Shown here: one piece after another, positions 46,617 to 56,040 of the stretch
Numbering within the stretch: position 1 is the first letter of the stretch
Layout: every line of letters begins with the position of its first letter
Assembly (NCBI RefSeq): GCF_016888165.1
Contig: NZ_JACSWC010000349.1
Location: 55,248-119,247 of the forward strand
Reading direction: 5' to 3'
DNA: 64,000 bases
From: Halomicronema sp. CCY15110
Lineage (GTDB): Bacteria; Cyanobacteriota; Cyanobacteriia; Phormidesmidales; Phormidesmidaceae
The notes under the pieces: generated by a model
What the model was told of the DNA's origin: nothing
Seen by the model: the letters and a program-made list of their open reading frames with translations, nothing else
Databases searched by the model: none
Translations under genes and position numbers: made by a program

Positions 46617-47690
46617 ATGACTGCTTCCCCTTTGCCTGACGTTGCCGATAATTTCGCGGCCGCCGCCCCAGAAACACAACAGCGCAAAGCCGACCACATC
46701 CGCGTCTGCCTAGAGCAGGATGTGCAGTGCCAGCAAATTACCACTGGCTTGGAAAACTATCGCTTTGAGCACTGTTGCCTGCCAGAACTGGACTGGGACA
46801 CACTGGATGTGTCGAGTACCTTCTTCGGCAAATCCCTGGGCGCACCCCTGCTGATCTCTTCTATGACTGGGGGCACCGAGCAAGCTCGGCTGATTAACAC
46901 CCGGCTCGCGATCGCCGCCCAAACCTTTGGCTTCGCCATGGGGGTCGGTTCTCAGCGGGTCGCAGTAGAAGCACCGGATGTGATGGAGACGTTTGCCATT
47001 CGCCGGTATGCCCCTGATGCTTTGCTGTTTGCCAATTTGGGGGCGGTGCAGCTCAATTATGGCTATGGCTTAGCGGAATGCCAGCGCGTAGTGGAGGGGC
47101 TGGCAGCCGACGCCCTGATCCTGCATTTGAATCCCCTGCAAGAGAGTGTGCAAACGCGGGGCGATCGCCATTTCAAAGGACTACTGAACCAGATTGAAAC
47201 GCTGTGCCAACGGTTGCCCGTGCCGGTCATTGCCAAAGAAGTGGGCAACGGCATTTCCGCCGCCATGGCCCAAAAACTCATAAACGCGGGAGTCGCCGCC
47301 ATTGACGTGGCAGGTGCTGGGGGGACTTCCTGGGCCAAGGTGGAGGGCGGTCGTGCCGCCGACCCGCGCCAGCGCCGACTCGGGCAAACCTTTGCCGACT
47401 GGGGCCTGCCTACTGCAACCTGCGTGACGCAAATTCGGGCGGTCGCTCCAGAGATTCCCCTCATTGCCTCAGGGGGCATTCGCAATGGGTTGCAGGTTGC
47501 CAAAGCGATCGCCCTCGGGGCGAACTTGGTGGGACTGGCCCATCCGTTTTTGCTCGCCGCCCATGACTCCGAAGCGAGTGTCGCCCTGCTGGCTGCCTGC
47601 CTGCTGGAAGAACTCCGCACCGTGTTGCTCTGCACGGGTAACCCCGACTTCACCGCTCTGAAGCGATCGGGCTCCTTGCAGCGGCTGTAG
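46617..47690 (+). CDS. fni: Type 2 isopentenyl-diphosphate delta-isomerase
   Basis: FMN-dependent isomerase interconverting IPP and DMAPP for carotenoids, phytol and quinones. 357 residues from ATG 46617. Motifs: [15 protein letters not shown] (about residues 21-35), [20 protein letters not shown] (about 79-98), [62 protein letters not shown] and [16 protein letters not shown]. The type 2 enzyme is the usual cyanobacterial form. It follows the MBOAT gene by about 125 bp on the same strand but is metabolically unrelated. Confidence 0.95.
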   Translation: MTASPLPDVADNFAAAAPETQQRKADHIRVCLEQDVQCQQITTGLENYRFEHCCLPELDWDTLDVSSTFFGKSLGAPLLISSMTGGTEQARLINTRLAIAAQTFGFAMGVGSQRVAVEAPDVMETFAIRRYAPDALLFANLGAVQLNYGYGLAECQRVVEGLAADALILHLNPLQESVQTRGDRHFKGLLNQIETLCQRLPVPVIAKEVGNGISAAMAQKLINAGVAAIDVAGAGGTSWAKVEGGRAADPRQRRLGQTFADWGLPTATCVTQIRAVAPEIPLIASGGIRNGLQVAKAIALGANLVGLAHPFLLAAHDSEASVALLAACLLEELRTVLLCTGNPDFTALKRSGSLQRL

Positions 47691-47789
47691 GGACGGCCAG
47701 GCCAGGCACCGGGTGCATCTCACAAGGCCGGTCTCATCCAGGGTATGGGGGCCAGGCTTGGGCTAAAACAGGTCCTCGGCAACGGCAGC

Positions 47790-48155
47790 TTAAAACTCGT
47801 CGTCGGCGTAGTTCGCCGACATACCGGCTTCGTTGTCACGCTTCGAGCCCAACAGCTCCAACCGCTCAACCCGGATCACTGGTGACGTGCGTAAGGCCCC
47901 GGTGGAGCGATCGTTCCACTGATCCAGCTTCAGGTTGCCACTGACTCCGATCAGGCTCCCTTTGCGCACATAGTTCGCCGCGATCTCAGCCGTACGGCCC
48001 CACATTTCGAGGTTGAACCAGTCTGGCTGATCAGAGTTGCGGGTGCGGCGATCCACCGCGAGGGAAAACTTACAGACCACGCTACCGGACTCAAAATATT
48101 TCACATCGGGATCACGTCCTGCTCGGCCTACAAGGGTTACGGAATTGATACTCAT
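47790..48155 (-). CDS. ssb: Single-stranded DNA-binding protein
   Basis: 121 residues. Typical SSB OB-fold: SINSVTLVGRAGRDPDVKYF, VCKFSLAVDRRTRN, DWFNLEMWGRTAEIAANYV, KGSLIGVSGNLKLDQWND. ATG 48155 has an AGGAGA site about 10 nt upstream; the frame back to 48221 is spurious. It is short for an SSB because there is almost no linker, and it ends in SANYADDEF, an acidic tip that differs from the usual DDIPF carried by the other SSB at 18.2 kb. In many cyanobacteria the short form is the main ssb. Confidence 0.92.
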   Translation of the reverse strand: MSINSVTLVGRAGRDPDVKYFESGSVVCKFSLAVDRRTRNSDQPDWFNLEMWGRTAEIAANYVRKGSLIGVSGNLKLDQWNDRSTGALRTSPVIRVERLELLGSKRDNEAGMSANYADDEF

Positions 48156-48687
48156 AGTCAGACTGTCTCCTGATTTTGTCCACTCGGTGCGACGGCACAC
48201 CGCACTCGCCTCGTCGCTCAATGTACCAAAGCTTTAGCGAGTTCTCTAATCCCTGACCAACATCGGTCATGCTGCCATTAGTGTTAGTGTGCCGCAAATT
48301 TAGGTGAGCGGAAGTCCGTCCTGAGCCTGGCGATCGCTCACTGGCGGACGGGAACTGGTGAGTCGCTGCCCGCGATCGCTGCCCGCTAACACCACCTTCA
48401 ACGTCAGGATGGTAATCTCGTATCGCACTTTTCCGAGTCGTCTGTTCACTCCTCGCCCGGCAACCGCAAGGGTTTTAATTCGACTGAGGATAATCACCCG
48501 CTAGACGCATTGATACGAAACGTAATAGAATCCACTTCGTCTGCATTGCAACCTGCAACAGACGTTCCCTGAATTAGTGTCTTGGCAAGCGGTGGTTCCA
48601 AATCCCAATCGGACATCTATGGCCTAGCATTAAGTTCGGCGAGTTTACATACAACCGTCCACTTCGTTCGTTTGGGAGCTAAGTCTC
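48156..48687. other. Divergent promoter region, ssb and mreB
   Basis: 532 bp between divergent starts. Two HIP1 octamers lie in the middle (near 48331 and 48374). No gene or RNA is recognised. The mreB ribosome site (GGGAG near 48674) is at its right end. Confidence 0.45.
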
Positions 48688-49728
48688 GTGGCTTTGTTTG
48701 ACCGATTTTCACTCTCCCGAGACATGGGTATTGATCTGGGCACCGCGAATACGCTGGTGTATGTTTCAGGCAAGGGAGTGGTTCTACAAGAGCCCTCTGT
48801 GGTCGCCATTGATACGATACAAAAGAAACCGTTAGCCGTGGGTGAAGAGGCTAAGCGCATGCTAGGTCGTACCCCTGGCAATGTGGCGGCACTACGTCCC
48901 CTGCGAGATGGCGTCATTGCTGATTTTGATACGGCTGAATTGATGCTCAAACACTTCATTCGGCAAGTGCATGAAGGTCGCACCCTCGTTTCGCCACGGA
49001 TCGTGATTGGCATCCCGAGCGGGGTGACTGGCGTTGAGCGCCGCGCGGTCATGGATGCCGCGCAGCAGGCTGGCGCCCGTACGGTCTACTTGATCGACGA
49101 GCCCGTAGCCGCCGCGATCGGGGCGGGGTTACCCGTTGCCGAGCCCACCGGCAACCTGATCATTGACATTGGCGGCGGCACGACCGAAGTGGCCGTCCTC
49201 AGCTTGCAGGGCACCGTGCTCAGTGAGTCCGTCCGCGTTGCGGGGGACGAACTGAGCGATTCCATCACGCAATATCTCAAGAAAGTCCACAACCTGGTGG
49301 TGGGTGAGCGCACGGCGGAAGAAATCAAAATTAAGATCGGCTCGGCCTATCCGAGCTCTGACGATAATGAGCTCATCATGGATGTGCGCGGACTCCACTT
49401 GCTGTCGGGTTTGCCGCGTACGGTGACCGTCAAGGCCGGCGAAATTCGCGAGAGCATGGCGGAGCCGTTAGCGGTCATTGTCGAGGCCGTCAAGCGAACG
49501 CTGGAACGCACCCCCCCGGAACTCGCGGCTGATATCATCGATCGCGGCATCATGTTGGCGGGCGGTGGCGCTTTGCTACAGGGGCTCGACACCCTGCTCA
49601 GCCATGAAACAGGGATTGTCGTCCATGTGGCGGCCGATCCGCTCAGCTGTGTGGTGTTGGGCACTGGACGAGTGCTCGAAAACTTCAGTCAGATGGGTCG
49701 TGTCTTCAGTGGCAGTTCTGGTATTTAA
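48688..49728 (+). CDS. mreB: Rod-shape-determining actin homologue MreB
   Basis: 346-residue bacterial actin that organises peptidoglycan synthesis. Actin-fold motifs: phosphate 1 [20 protein letters not shown] (about residues 14-33), phosphate 2 [17 protein letters not shown] (about 158-174) and adenosine motif [17 protein letters not shown] (about 289-305). The N-terminal amphipathic FDRFSLSRD suits membrane binding. The start is GTG at 48688, with GGGAG about 9 nt upstream. First gene of the mreBCD operon (16-bp gap to mreC). Confidence 0.97.
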   Translation: MALFDRFSLSRDMGIDLGTANTLVYVSGKGVVLQEPSVVAIDTIQKKPLAVGEEAKRMLGRTPGNVAALRPLRDGVIADFDTAELMLKHFIRQVHEGRTLVSPRIVIGIPSGVTGVERRAVMDAAQQAGARTVYLIDEPVAAAIGAGLPVAEPTGNLIIDIGGGTTEVAVLSLQGTVLSESVRVAGDELSDSITQYLKKVHNLVVGERTAEEIKIKIGSAYPSSDDNELIMDVRGLHLLSGLPRTVTVKAGEIRESMAEPLAVIVEAVKRTLERTPPELAADIIDRGIMLAGGGALLQGLDTLLSHETGIVVHVAADPLSCVVLGTGRVLENFSQMGRVFSGSSGI

Positions 49729-49744
49729 GATAGGTTGAGTAGCC

Positions 49745-50578
49745 ATGTTTGCCCTGCGGCGCTGGTGGAATCAATATGCCCTCAAGGCCGGATTAGTGGT
49801 CTTGGTGATGATTGCGGCGCTGAGTATGCGTGACAGCGGCGGTGCGGTGATCTATGAAATGTATCGCTGGGTCACCCGCCCGTTTCACCCGGGGCCATCC
49901 CGCGAGGCCATGTTGCAATCGAGCTATGCCCAAGAGTTGCAGCAGCGCTTGGTCGAGCTCGAAAGTCAAAACCGATCGCTCCGGCAAATTGTCGAAGGTG
50001 ACAGCTCACCAGCCGATGAGGGGACACCCGCTGCTGTCATTGGCCGCAGCGCAGGTGACTGGTGGCAGCAAATCATCATTAGCCGGGGCGCACAGGATGG
50101 TATCACCCCCGATGATGTCGTGACCGGGCCAGGGGGCTTGGTGGGCCGCGTGATTGCGGTTTCTCCCAATAGCAGCCGGGTTTTGTTGGTCAGCGACCCC
50201 ACCAGTCGCGTGGGGGCACGCATTAGTCGGAGTCGAGCCACTGGTTACATTCAGGGCAGCATGGGGCAACAAGTGGTGATGGAGTTCTTCGACAAAATTC
50301 CCGATGTGAAAGTGGGTGATGTGGTCACCACGTCCGCCTACAGCAAGCTGTTTCCCCAAGACATCCCCATTGGTCGGGTAGTCGCCCTTGATCTCGCTAA
50401 AAGTCCCGCGCCAGAGGTGACGGTGGAGCTCACAGCGCCGCTGGGCATTGTCGAATGGGTGGAAGTCATTCCCTTTGAGCCCAGAGATATCACCATGCCA
50501 GAGACTCGGGATACTCTGCAAGAGGTGATTCCTAATCGGGAAGGGACGGATGCGGTGGAGGGCGATCGCACGCCATGA
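49745..50578 (+). CDS. mreC: Rod-shape-determining protein MreC
   Basis: 277-residue bitopic protein: short cytoplasmic start, one membrane helix (ALKAGLVVLVMIAALSMRD, residues about 11-29), a coiled coil (about 55-80; ELQQRLVELESQNRSLRQI) and a periplasmic beta-barrel domain (about 90-255) with GAQDGITPDDVVTGPGGLVG and KVGDVVTTSAYSKLFPQDIP. It links MreB filaments to penicillin-binding proteins. It overlaps mreD by ATGA. Confidence 0.95.
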   Translation: MFALRRWWNQYALKAGLVVLVMIAALSMRDSGGAVIYEMYRWVTRPFHPGPSREAMLQSSYAQELQQRLVELESQNRSLRQIVEGDSSPADEGTPAAVIGRSAGDWWQQIIISRGAQDGITPDDVVTGPGGLVGRVIAVSPNSSRVLLVSDPTSRVGARISRSRATGYIQGSMGQQVVMEFFDKIPDVKVGDVVTTSAYSKLFPQDIPIGRVVALDLAKSPAPEVTVELTAPLGIVEWVEVIPFEPRDITMPETRDTLQEVIPNREGTDAVEGDRTP

Positions 50579-51159
50579 CGATCAGCCGCTCTGTTAGTCT
50601 GGGCCAGCGTCGTCGTTATCGCTGGATTAATATTGGCCTCGTCATGGGCTCGGCCTTGCTGTGTACTTTGCTGTTGCCCATGCGATTACCTGGCATGGTG
50701 TTGTTTGGGGTAGCTCCCAGTTGGTTGCTCATGTGGCTAGTCGCTTGGAGTGTGCAGCGCAGCGGCGTCGAGGGGGCGATCGTGGGTTTTATCCTGGGCC
50801 TGGTGCATGACGGTCTGACCGGCTATTTCCCCACCCATACCCTGGGGTTAACCTTGGTGGGCTTTCTCACTGCCCGTATTCAAAAACAGCGATTCATTCA
50901 AGAAGACTTTGTCTCCGTCGCGATTATCGTTTTTGGCATGACTGTGATTGCCCAGACCATCATGGCGCTGCAAATCACGGCTTATCATCTCGTGAGCAGC
51001 ACCTCGCCTTATCCAGGCGTGCCCGCTATTTGGCTCCAGCATCAGCGCATTGCCCTTAGTTCCGCTATTCTGAGCAGCCTTTGGGCTCCTGCTATTTACT
51101 ATCCACTGAGTCGCTGGTGGGCGCATTACGAGCAGATTATGGCACCGCCTAGCAATTAG
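50575..51159 (+). CDS. mreD: Rod-shape-determining protein MreD
   Basis: 194-residue integral membrane protein with five or six hydrophobic helices (for example WINIGLVMGSALLCTLLLPM and WLLMWLVAWSV). The GFILGLVHDGLTGYFPTHTLGLTLVGFL segment is the most conserved MreD stretch. Third gene of mreBCD, translationally coupled to mreC by ATGA. Confidence 0.9.
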   Translation: MTISRSVSLGQRRRYRWINIGLVMGSALLCTLLLPMRLPGMVLFGVAPSWLLMWLVAWSVQRSGVEGAIVGFILGLVHDGLTGYFPTHTLGLTLVGFLTARIQKQRFIQEDFVSVAIIVFGMTVIAQTIMALQITAYHLVSSTSPYPGVPAIWLQHQRIALSSAILSSLWAPAIYYPLSRWWAHYEQIMAPPSN

Positions 51160-51225
51160 GGTCGGCCAGAAAATCACCTTCTGAGTGAGGGACGTGGATG
51201 AGTTGCTGCGGGAAGGGGGCGATGG

Positions 51226-51282
51226 GTGCCTGCTCGTGAACAGCCGAGATGGCTGTCCCAACTGATTCAATTCCCATTCCTT
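51226..51282. repeat. Dispersed hairpin repeat, copy 1
   Basis: Carries CAGCCGAGATGGCTGTCCCA followed by ACTGATTCAATTCCCATTCC, close to the sequence at 52101-52149. The core is an ACAGCC/GGCTGT hairpin. It lies in the 323-bp gap 51160-51482, in which I see no gene. Confidence 0.6.
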
Positions 51283-51482
51283 CGTTAGCAGGCGCTCTAA
51301 AGTTGCAACGGGGTGCAGTTGTCCACGGGGAGCGCAACGCAGTTAAATGGCCGGGGGCGATCGCCGGTTTTGGGGCTCGCGGACTGTTTGTTTGAGGACA
51401 GTTTAGAGATTGCGCCTCCGGAGGAAGACACATTGCAAAGGTAAAGCTAAGTTGTTGATGTTGCCGGTCTACAGAACTCGCC

Positions 51483-51914
51483 ATGAAAATCCAAAAATTT
51501 GAGTTAGAGGCCTTGGGCAACTCTTTACGCCTGATCAGCACTAATTTGATGAAAGCTCCAGCCACGAGCCCTCAGACCAAACGACTGTGGTACCAAGGCC
51601 AAGAAGCCTATTTCGACATCACTGTTGATATCCAGGGAGAAGAGATCATTTGGTTTCAGATTACCCTGCGGGGCAAGGTGGTCTCTGGCAAACCAGCCCA
51701 CACGCTCATTACCGGCGAAACGGAAGAACTGGATGTGCCCGCCGAAGTCTCGTACTATGCAGCGAGCAAAACGCTCCGGGACGGTGCTGCAATTAACTGG
51801 GACTTTGTCCAGTGCATGGCCGAAATGCTGGCCTACCGACAAGATGAGCCAATTTTAACTCGGGTTCATGACCTGTTGACCCAGTCGCTAAATCAGCATT
51901 TTCAAATCGCGTAG
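51483..51914 (+). CDS. Conserved cyanobacterial protein of unknown function
   Basis: 143 residues, no signal peptide or membrane helix. Predicted mixed beta/alpha: IQKFELEALGNSLRLISTNL, a strand-rich middle (AYFDITVDIQGEEIIWFQITL), VSGKPAHTLITGETEELDVP, then helices (FVQCMAEMLAYRQDE; RVHDLLTQSLNQHF). Codon use and HIP1-free composition match a real gene. No family name is recognised. It stands alone between two copies of the hairpin repeat. Confidence 0.7.
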   Translation: MKIQKFELEALGNSLRLISTNLMKAPATSPQTKRLWYQGQEAYFDITVDIQGEEIIWFQITLRGKVVSGKPAHTLITGETEELDVPAEVSYYAASKTLRDGAAINWDFVQCMAEMLAYRQDEPILTRVHDLLTQSLNQHFQIA

Positions 51915-52074
51915 CATAGCGCTTAACTCCACGACACCAGCTAACCAGAGTTCACGAATAGACCACTAAATCGCCCGCCCAGTCATCTTTCATACCACTA
52001 GCGCTGAGGCTACTGTAGCCTCGTAGTAATGCCGCGCGGTTGGCTCTGAAATGATGATCAAATAACGGCAAAAT

Positions 52075-52149
52075 TGTTAGAGCAGGCATCTTGCCTGCCT
52101 GGGGATAGCCGTCTCGGCTATCCCAACTTATTCTCAATTCTCATTCCTA
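52075..52149. repeat. Dispersed hairpin repeat, copy 2
   Basis: Two adjacent hairpins: GCAGGCA/TGCCTGC and GGGATAGCCG/CGGCTATCCC, followed by the same CCCAACT-ATTC-CAATT-CATTCCT tail as copy 1. It lies in the 327-bp gap 51915-52241, otherwise empty. The type resembles abundant dispersed repeats of cyanobacterial genomes. Confidence 0.65.
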
Positions 52150-52241
52150 AATGTCCCTGACAGTCTAATTAGAGCGGGCAACTACGGAGTCAGCCTGGCC
52201 GATGATCGCCTATCCTACTTGCCAGAGAGGTTGTTGGGAGC

Positions 52242-53249
52242 ATGAAACCCATGGCGCAAACGACAGAAGTGGCTCAAGCGTTGGCGATCGCCTTACCAGA
52301 GATGGGGTGTGGTACCTGGGCTTGGGGTAATCGCCTGCTGTGGGGCTATTCGCCTGATATGGATGAGCAGTTGCAGGCGGTATTTAACCATTGCGTGAGT
52401 CAAGGCGTGACGCTGTTTGATACTGGGGATTCCTACGGTACAGGCCGCCTCAATGGCCGCAGCGAAGCCTTACTGGGGCAATTTGCCAGCGCTTATGAGG
52501 GAGCCAATCGCGATCGCCTCTGCCTCGCGACTAAATTAGCGGCCTATCCCTGGCGACTGACTCGGGGCGCGATGTCCAAAGCCTGTGCAGCATCGGCCCA
52601 GCGGCTGGGACGATCCGTCGATTTGGCGCAACTGCATTGGTCTACGGCGAACTATGCCCCCTGGCAAGAGGGGGCGCTGCTCGACGGTTTGGCGGATCTC
52701 GTTGAACAACGCCAAGTTCAGGGCATCGGGCTCTCGAACTTCGGCCCGCAACGGCTGCAAAAAGTCTATCCGCGCTTTCGCGATCGCGGCATTCCCATCA
52801 CGACGCTGCAAGTGCAATATTCCTTGCTATCGACTTATCCCGTGACCGAGTTGGGCATTCAGGACGTTTGTGATGAGCTAGGAATTCGGCTGATTGCCTA
52901 CAGTCCCCTGGCATTGGGCCTGCTCACCGGTAAGTATGAAGTGGGGCGAAACCTCCCTAGCGGTTTACGGGGATTGGTGTTTCGCCAATTGCTGCCGGGG
53001 GTGCAGCCCATTTTGGACACCTTGAACGCGATCGCCATCTTTCGCGAAAAAACGATGGCCCAAATCGCGTTGAACTGGTGTATCTGCAAGGGTTTCATGC
53101 CCATTCCCGGCGCTAAAACTTTGGCGCAGGCGCAGCAAAATACGGGTGCATTAGGCTGGCGTTTGGAGGCTGGTGAAGTGGTAGAACTCGACAATGCGGT
53201 CAGACGCAGCGATAAGCAAATGGTGCAAAATATTTTCCAGACTCGCTAG
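52242..53249 (+). CDS. Aldo/keto reductase
   Basis: 335-residue NADPH-dependent TIM-barrel oxidoreductase. Motifs: TLFDTGDSYGTGRLNGRSE with catalytic Asp/Tyr (residues about 64-82), CLATKLAAYPWRLT with catalytic Lys (about 94-107), the LAQLHWS His (about 135), GIGLSNFGPQRLQKV, YSPLALGLLTGKYE (about 222-235) and GAKTLAQAQQNTGALGW for the cofactor phosphate. The start may be ATG 52242 or 52251. Members of this cyanobacterial group act on varied carbonyls; the substrate is unknown. Confidence 0.92.
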   Translation: MKPMAQTTEVAQALAIALPEMGCGTWAWGNRLLWGYSPDMDEQLQAVFNHCVSQGVTLFDTGDSYGTGRLNGRSEALLGQFASAYEGANRDRLCLATKLAAYPWRLTRGAMSKACAASAQRLGRSVDLAQLHWSTANYAPWQEGALLDGLADLVEQRQVQGIGLSNFGPQRLQKVYPRFRDRGIPITTLQVQYSLLSTYPVTELGIQDVCDELGIRLIAYSPLALGLLTGKYEVGRNLPSGLRGLVFRQLLPGVQPILDTLNAIAIFREKTMAQIALNWCICKGFMPIPGAKTLAQAQQNTGALGWRLEAGEVVELDNAVRRSDKQMVQNIFQTR

Positions 53250-53544
53250 ACCTGGTCGCTGTCTTGGGACTTGACTGTGTCCCACATCACAATTCCTTTG
53301 TGTAAAGTCCCATCCGCATTAAATTTGTGTGAAAGATTGTGAGCGGCGATCGCACTGGCACTCATTAGTTTTCATAATAAAAAGTAGCGGCATGAATCAT
53401 CAATCTAAATCACCGCTCTTCTGTTAACTGCGGTTTGACCCTTGTTCATCATCTACCCGGTAGCGCCACGGGCCTACCAAGGACGCCCAGTGGTTATCAA
53501 CTTTTATTAGCCCATTGCATTCGTATTTGTGGAGGAATTCTGCT

Positions 53545-53718
53545 ATGCGTGTTTATACCAACCCCGCCCTACGCCACCTTGTCAGCTACGCCAAGCTATT
53601 TGTCGGTCTAACTTTCTTGGCGGTCTTGCTATTTCAAGCCGCCAAGATTTGGGGCAATGACCCCACCATTCAAGACATTAAAAACTTAGTGAACACCGAG
53701 CAAACCGAACAACCGTAG
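53545..53718 (+). CDS. Small single-pass membrane protein
   Basis: 57 residues from ATG 53545, which has a strong GGAGG (53531-53535) 9 nt upstream. One membrane helix (LFVGLTFLAVLLFQAAKIW, about residues 18-36) is flanked by a basic N-terminus and an acidic C-terminus with NDPTIQDIKNLV. Strong translation signals and clean topology support a real gene. It is not one of the small photosystem subunits I know. Unknown function. Confidence 0.65.
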   Translation: MRVYTNPALRHLVSYAKLFVGLTFLAVLLFQAAKIWGNDPTIQDIKNLVNTEQTEQP

Positions 53719-53755
53719 TGGTGATGGGCTGCTGCATGGCACCCTGGCCATTCGG

Positions 53756-55237
53756 TTAAGCAGCACCGCCTAGACCCGCCGTGATTGCATCCATCACGCG
53801 GGCCACGGGCACCACTTCCAGTGGTGTGTCTAATCCTCCCTGCCCTTTGGGAACGATCGCTCGCTTAAAGCCGAGTTTGGTCGCTTCTTTCAGGCGTAAT
53901 TCTAATTGCGACACGGGGCGCACCTGGCCGCCCAGTCCCACTTCACCCAGAATGACGGTGTAGGGATCGATAATGCGATCGCGAAAGCTGGCCGCCACTG
54001 CCAACGCAATTCCCAAATCGGCCGCAGGTTCCCCTACGTTTAACCCCCCGGATGACGCAACGTAGGCATCCAGTTTTGAGAGGGGAATGCCGACCCGCTT
54101 TTCGAGCACTGCCAGGATTTGCAACAGCCGGTTGTACTCAATGCCCGTAGTGGAGCGGCGCGGCGAACTGTAGCTGGTCGGGCTCACGAGCGATTGCAGC
54201 TCGACCACCAAAGGGCGAGTCCCTTCACAAGCCACGATGGTGGCAATCCCAGGCACGGCTTCATCGCGATTGCCCAAAAATAGTTCCGACGGATTGTGGA
54301 CTTCTTGCAGTCCCTGCTCCACCATTTCAAAAATGCCCAGCTCATGGGTCGCGCCAAAGCGATTTTTGACCGATCGCAGTAGACGGTGACTGGCAAAGCG
54401 ATCGCCCTCAAAATACAGCACCGTATCGACCAAATGCTCCAGCACTTTCGGCCCCGCGATCGCCCCTTCCTTGGTGACATGCCCGACGATGAAGAGAGCA
54501 ATATCATCGCGCTTGGCGACCTGCATCAGTCCTGACGTACATTCCCGCACTTGGGAAACCGACCCCGGTGCCGAGGTCAGCGCCCCATAGTACAGGGCTT
54601 GGATACTATCGATCACCGCCACCGTCGGCTTCAGCGACTCCAATTCCATCAAAATCGTTTCCAGGTCGACTTCGGGGAGTAAATAGAGCCCTTGATTGGC
54701 GGCTGTTGCTTCCGCTTTAGGGGCGGCGGGTGATTGAGCGGCCCCGGTTTCGTCCTCCAGCTCATGCCCCAAGCTGCCGATGCCCAAGCGCTGCGATCGC
54801 AACTTCACCTGCTGTCCCGATTCCTCGGCACAAACGTACAGCACCCCCATCTTTTGGGCCAAATAGTTTGCCACTTGCAGCAATAAAGTGGATTTGCCAA
54901 TGCCCGGATCGCCCCCCACCAGCACGAGGGAACCCGGTACAATACCGCCGCCGAGCACGCGATCCAGTTCTTCATAGCCAGAGGGCTGGCGCGGCTGGGG
55001 GCGGTCTTCAATTTGGTTGAGGGTGCGGGCGAGACGGGGTTCTGGCTGTTTGGTCGATTTGGTGGCGCTGGTGGAGCGCGATCGCCCTCGGACAGCACCC
55101 ATCTGGGCCGGTTCTGAGGTCTGCGTCACCTGCTCGACCATCGTGTTCCAGTTGCCGCAGACGGTGCATTTGCCAAAATACTGCGACGACTCCGCCCCAC
55201 AACTGTTGCACACATAAATTGAGCGTGACTTGGCCAT
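53756..55237 (-). CDS. radA: DNA repair protein RadA/Sms
   Basis: 493 residues from ATG 55237. Order: C4 zinc finger (CNSCGAESSQYFGKCTVCG, residues about 9-27), RecA-like ATPase with Walker A GGDPGIGKSTLLLQV (about 97-111), the RadA-specific KNRFG motif in SVKNRFGATHELGIFEM (about 290), and a Lon-protease-like C-terminal domain (VASSGGLNVGEPAADLGIAL). It drives branch migration in recombinational repair. It converges on the small membrane-protein gene. Confidence 0.96.
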   Translation of the reverse strand: MAKSRSIYVCNSCGAESSQYFGKCTVCGNWNTMVEQVTQTSEPAQMGAVRGRSRSTSATKSTKQPEPRLARTLNQIEDRPQPRQPSGYEELDRVLGGGIVPGSLVLVGGDPGIGKSTLLLQVANYLAQKMGVLYVCAEESGQQVKLRSQRLGIGSLGHELEDETGAAQSPAAPKAEATAANQGLYLLPEVDLETILMELESLKPTVAVIDSIQALYYGALTSAPGSVSQVRECTSGLMQVAKRDDIALFIVGHVTKEGAIAGPKVLEHLVDTVLYFEGDRFASHRLLRSVKNRFGATHELGIFEMVEQGLQEVHNPSELFLGNRDEAVPGIATIVACEGTRPLVVELQSLVSPTSYSSPRRSTTGIEYNRLLQILAVLEKRVGIPLSKLDAYVASSGGLNVGEPAADLGIALAVAASFRDRIIDPYTVILGEVGLGGQVRPVSQLELRLKEATKLGFKRAIVPKGQGGLDTPLEVVPVARVMDAITAGLGGAA

Positions 55238-55383
55238 ACCATCCCCCAAGATTTTAATAAGTTTGTATCACTTTTTGCCTGTTCATCGCAGGGAGAGTGA
55301 GGACGGTAATCGTGATGCCCTTGTGTAGATCAAGATGCTGGGTATATCATGTAAGACTGCGTCGAAAATAGGAAAACGTCGTC

Positions 55384-55581
55384 ATGCCGAAGCTAAAAAC
55401 TCGCCGAGCGGCTGCCAAGCGTTTCAAGCGCACGGGCAGTGGCAAGTTCGTACGCCGCAAAGCATTTCGCAATCACCTGCTGGACAAGAAAAAGACGAAG
55501 CGCAAAGCTCGTCTGTCTCAGAAAGCAGTGGTGGTTGATGCCGATGCGCCTAACGTTGAGCTGATGCTGCCCTACTCCTAG
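55384..55581 (+). CDS. rpmI: Ribosomal protein L35
   Basis: 65-residue basic protein: [20 protein letters not shown] opening, [26 protein letters not shown] end. Component of the large subunit, first of the rpmI-rplT pair (93-bp gap). No infC is upstream in this window, unlike the common infC-rpmI-rplT order. Confidence 0.97.
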   Translation: MPKLKTRRAAAKRFKRTGSGKFVRRKAFRNHLLDKKKTKRKARLSQKAVVVDADAPNVELMLPYS

Positions 55582-55674
55582 CGCTTTGGCTAGCGGTAGT
55601 TGGTGTCACGCTTTGCATGCTCATCGTCCAACTTTCCCAAGTTGGTACTTGTAAATACTCAGGACTAAGACAGA

Positions 55675-56025
55675 ATGGCACGGGTTAAACGCGGTAATGT
55701 CGCCCGCAAGCGCCGGAAAAAGGTGCTCAAGTTGGCAAAAGGTTTTCGTGGATCGCACTCTAAGCTCTTTCGCACGGCGAATCAGCAGGTCATGAAGGCA
55801 TTGCGGTATGCCTATCGCGATCGCCGTCGTCGGAAGCGTGATTTTCGTCGGCTATGGATTACGCGCATCAACGCTGCGGCGCGTCTGCACGGCATGAGCT
55901 ACAGCCGACTCATCGGCCAGCTCAAGAAAGCTGACATTGAGATCAACCGTAAAATGTTGGCTCAGATGGCGATTTTAGACCCGGAAGGGTTCGGTAAGGT
56001 CGTCGAAATTGCCAGCAAAGCCTAA
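55675..56025 (+). CDS. rplT: Ribosomal protein L20
   Basis: 116-residue L20, needed for early large-subunit assembly. Diagnostic [20 protein letters not shown] start, [20 protein letters not shown] and [23 protein letters not shown] at 55675. A binding-protein gene begins 16 bp after the stop and may be read through. Confidence 0.97.
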   Translation: MARVKRGNVARKRRKKVLKLAKGFRGSHSKLFRTANQQVMKALRYAYRDRRRRKRDFRRLWITRINAAARLHGMSYSRLIGQLKKADIEINRKMLAQMAILDPEGFGKVVEIASKA

Positions 56026-56040
56026 ACTTTTGAGGTAGTC

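Noticed and set aside
53261..53400. Possible small RNA upstream of the 57-residue membrane protein
   Set aside because: No stable hairpin or T-run; only ordinary AT-rich promoter-like sequence.
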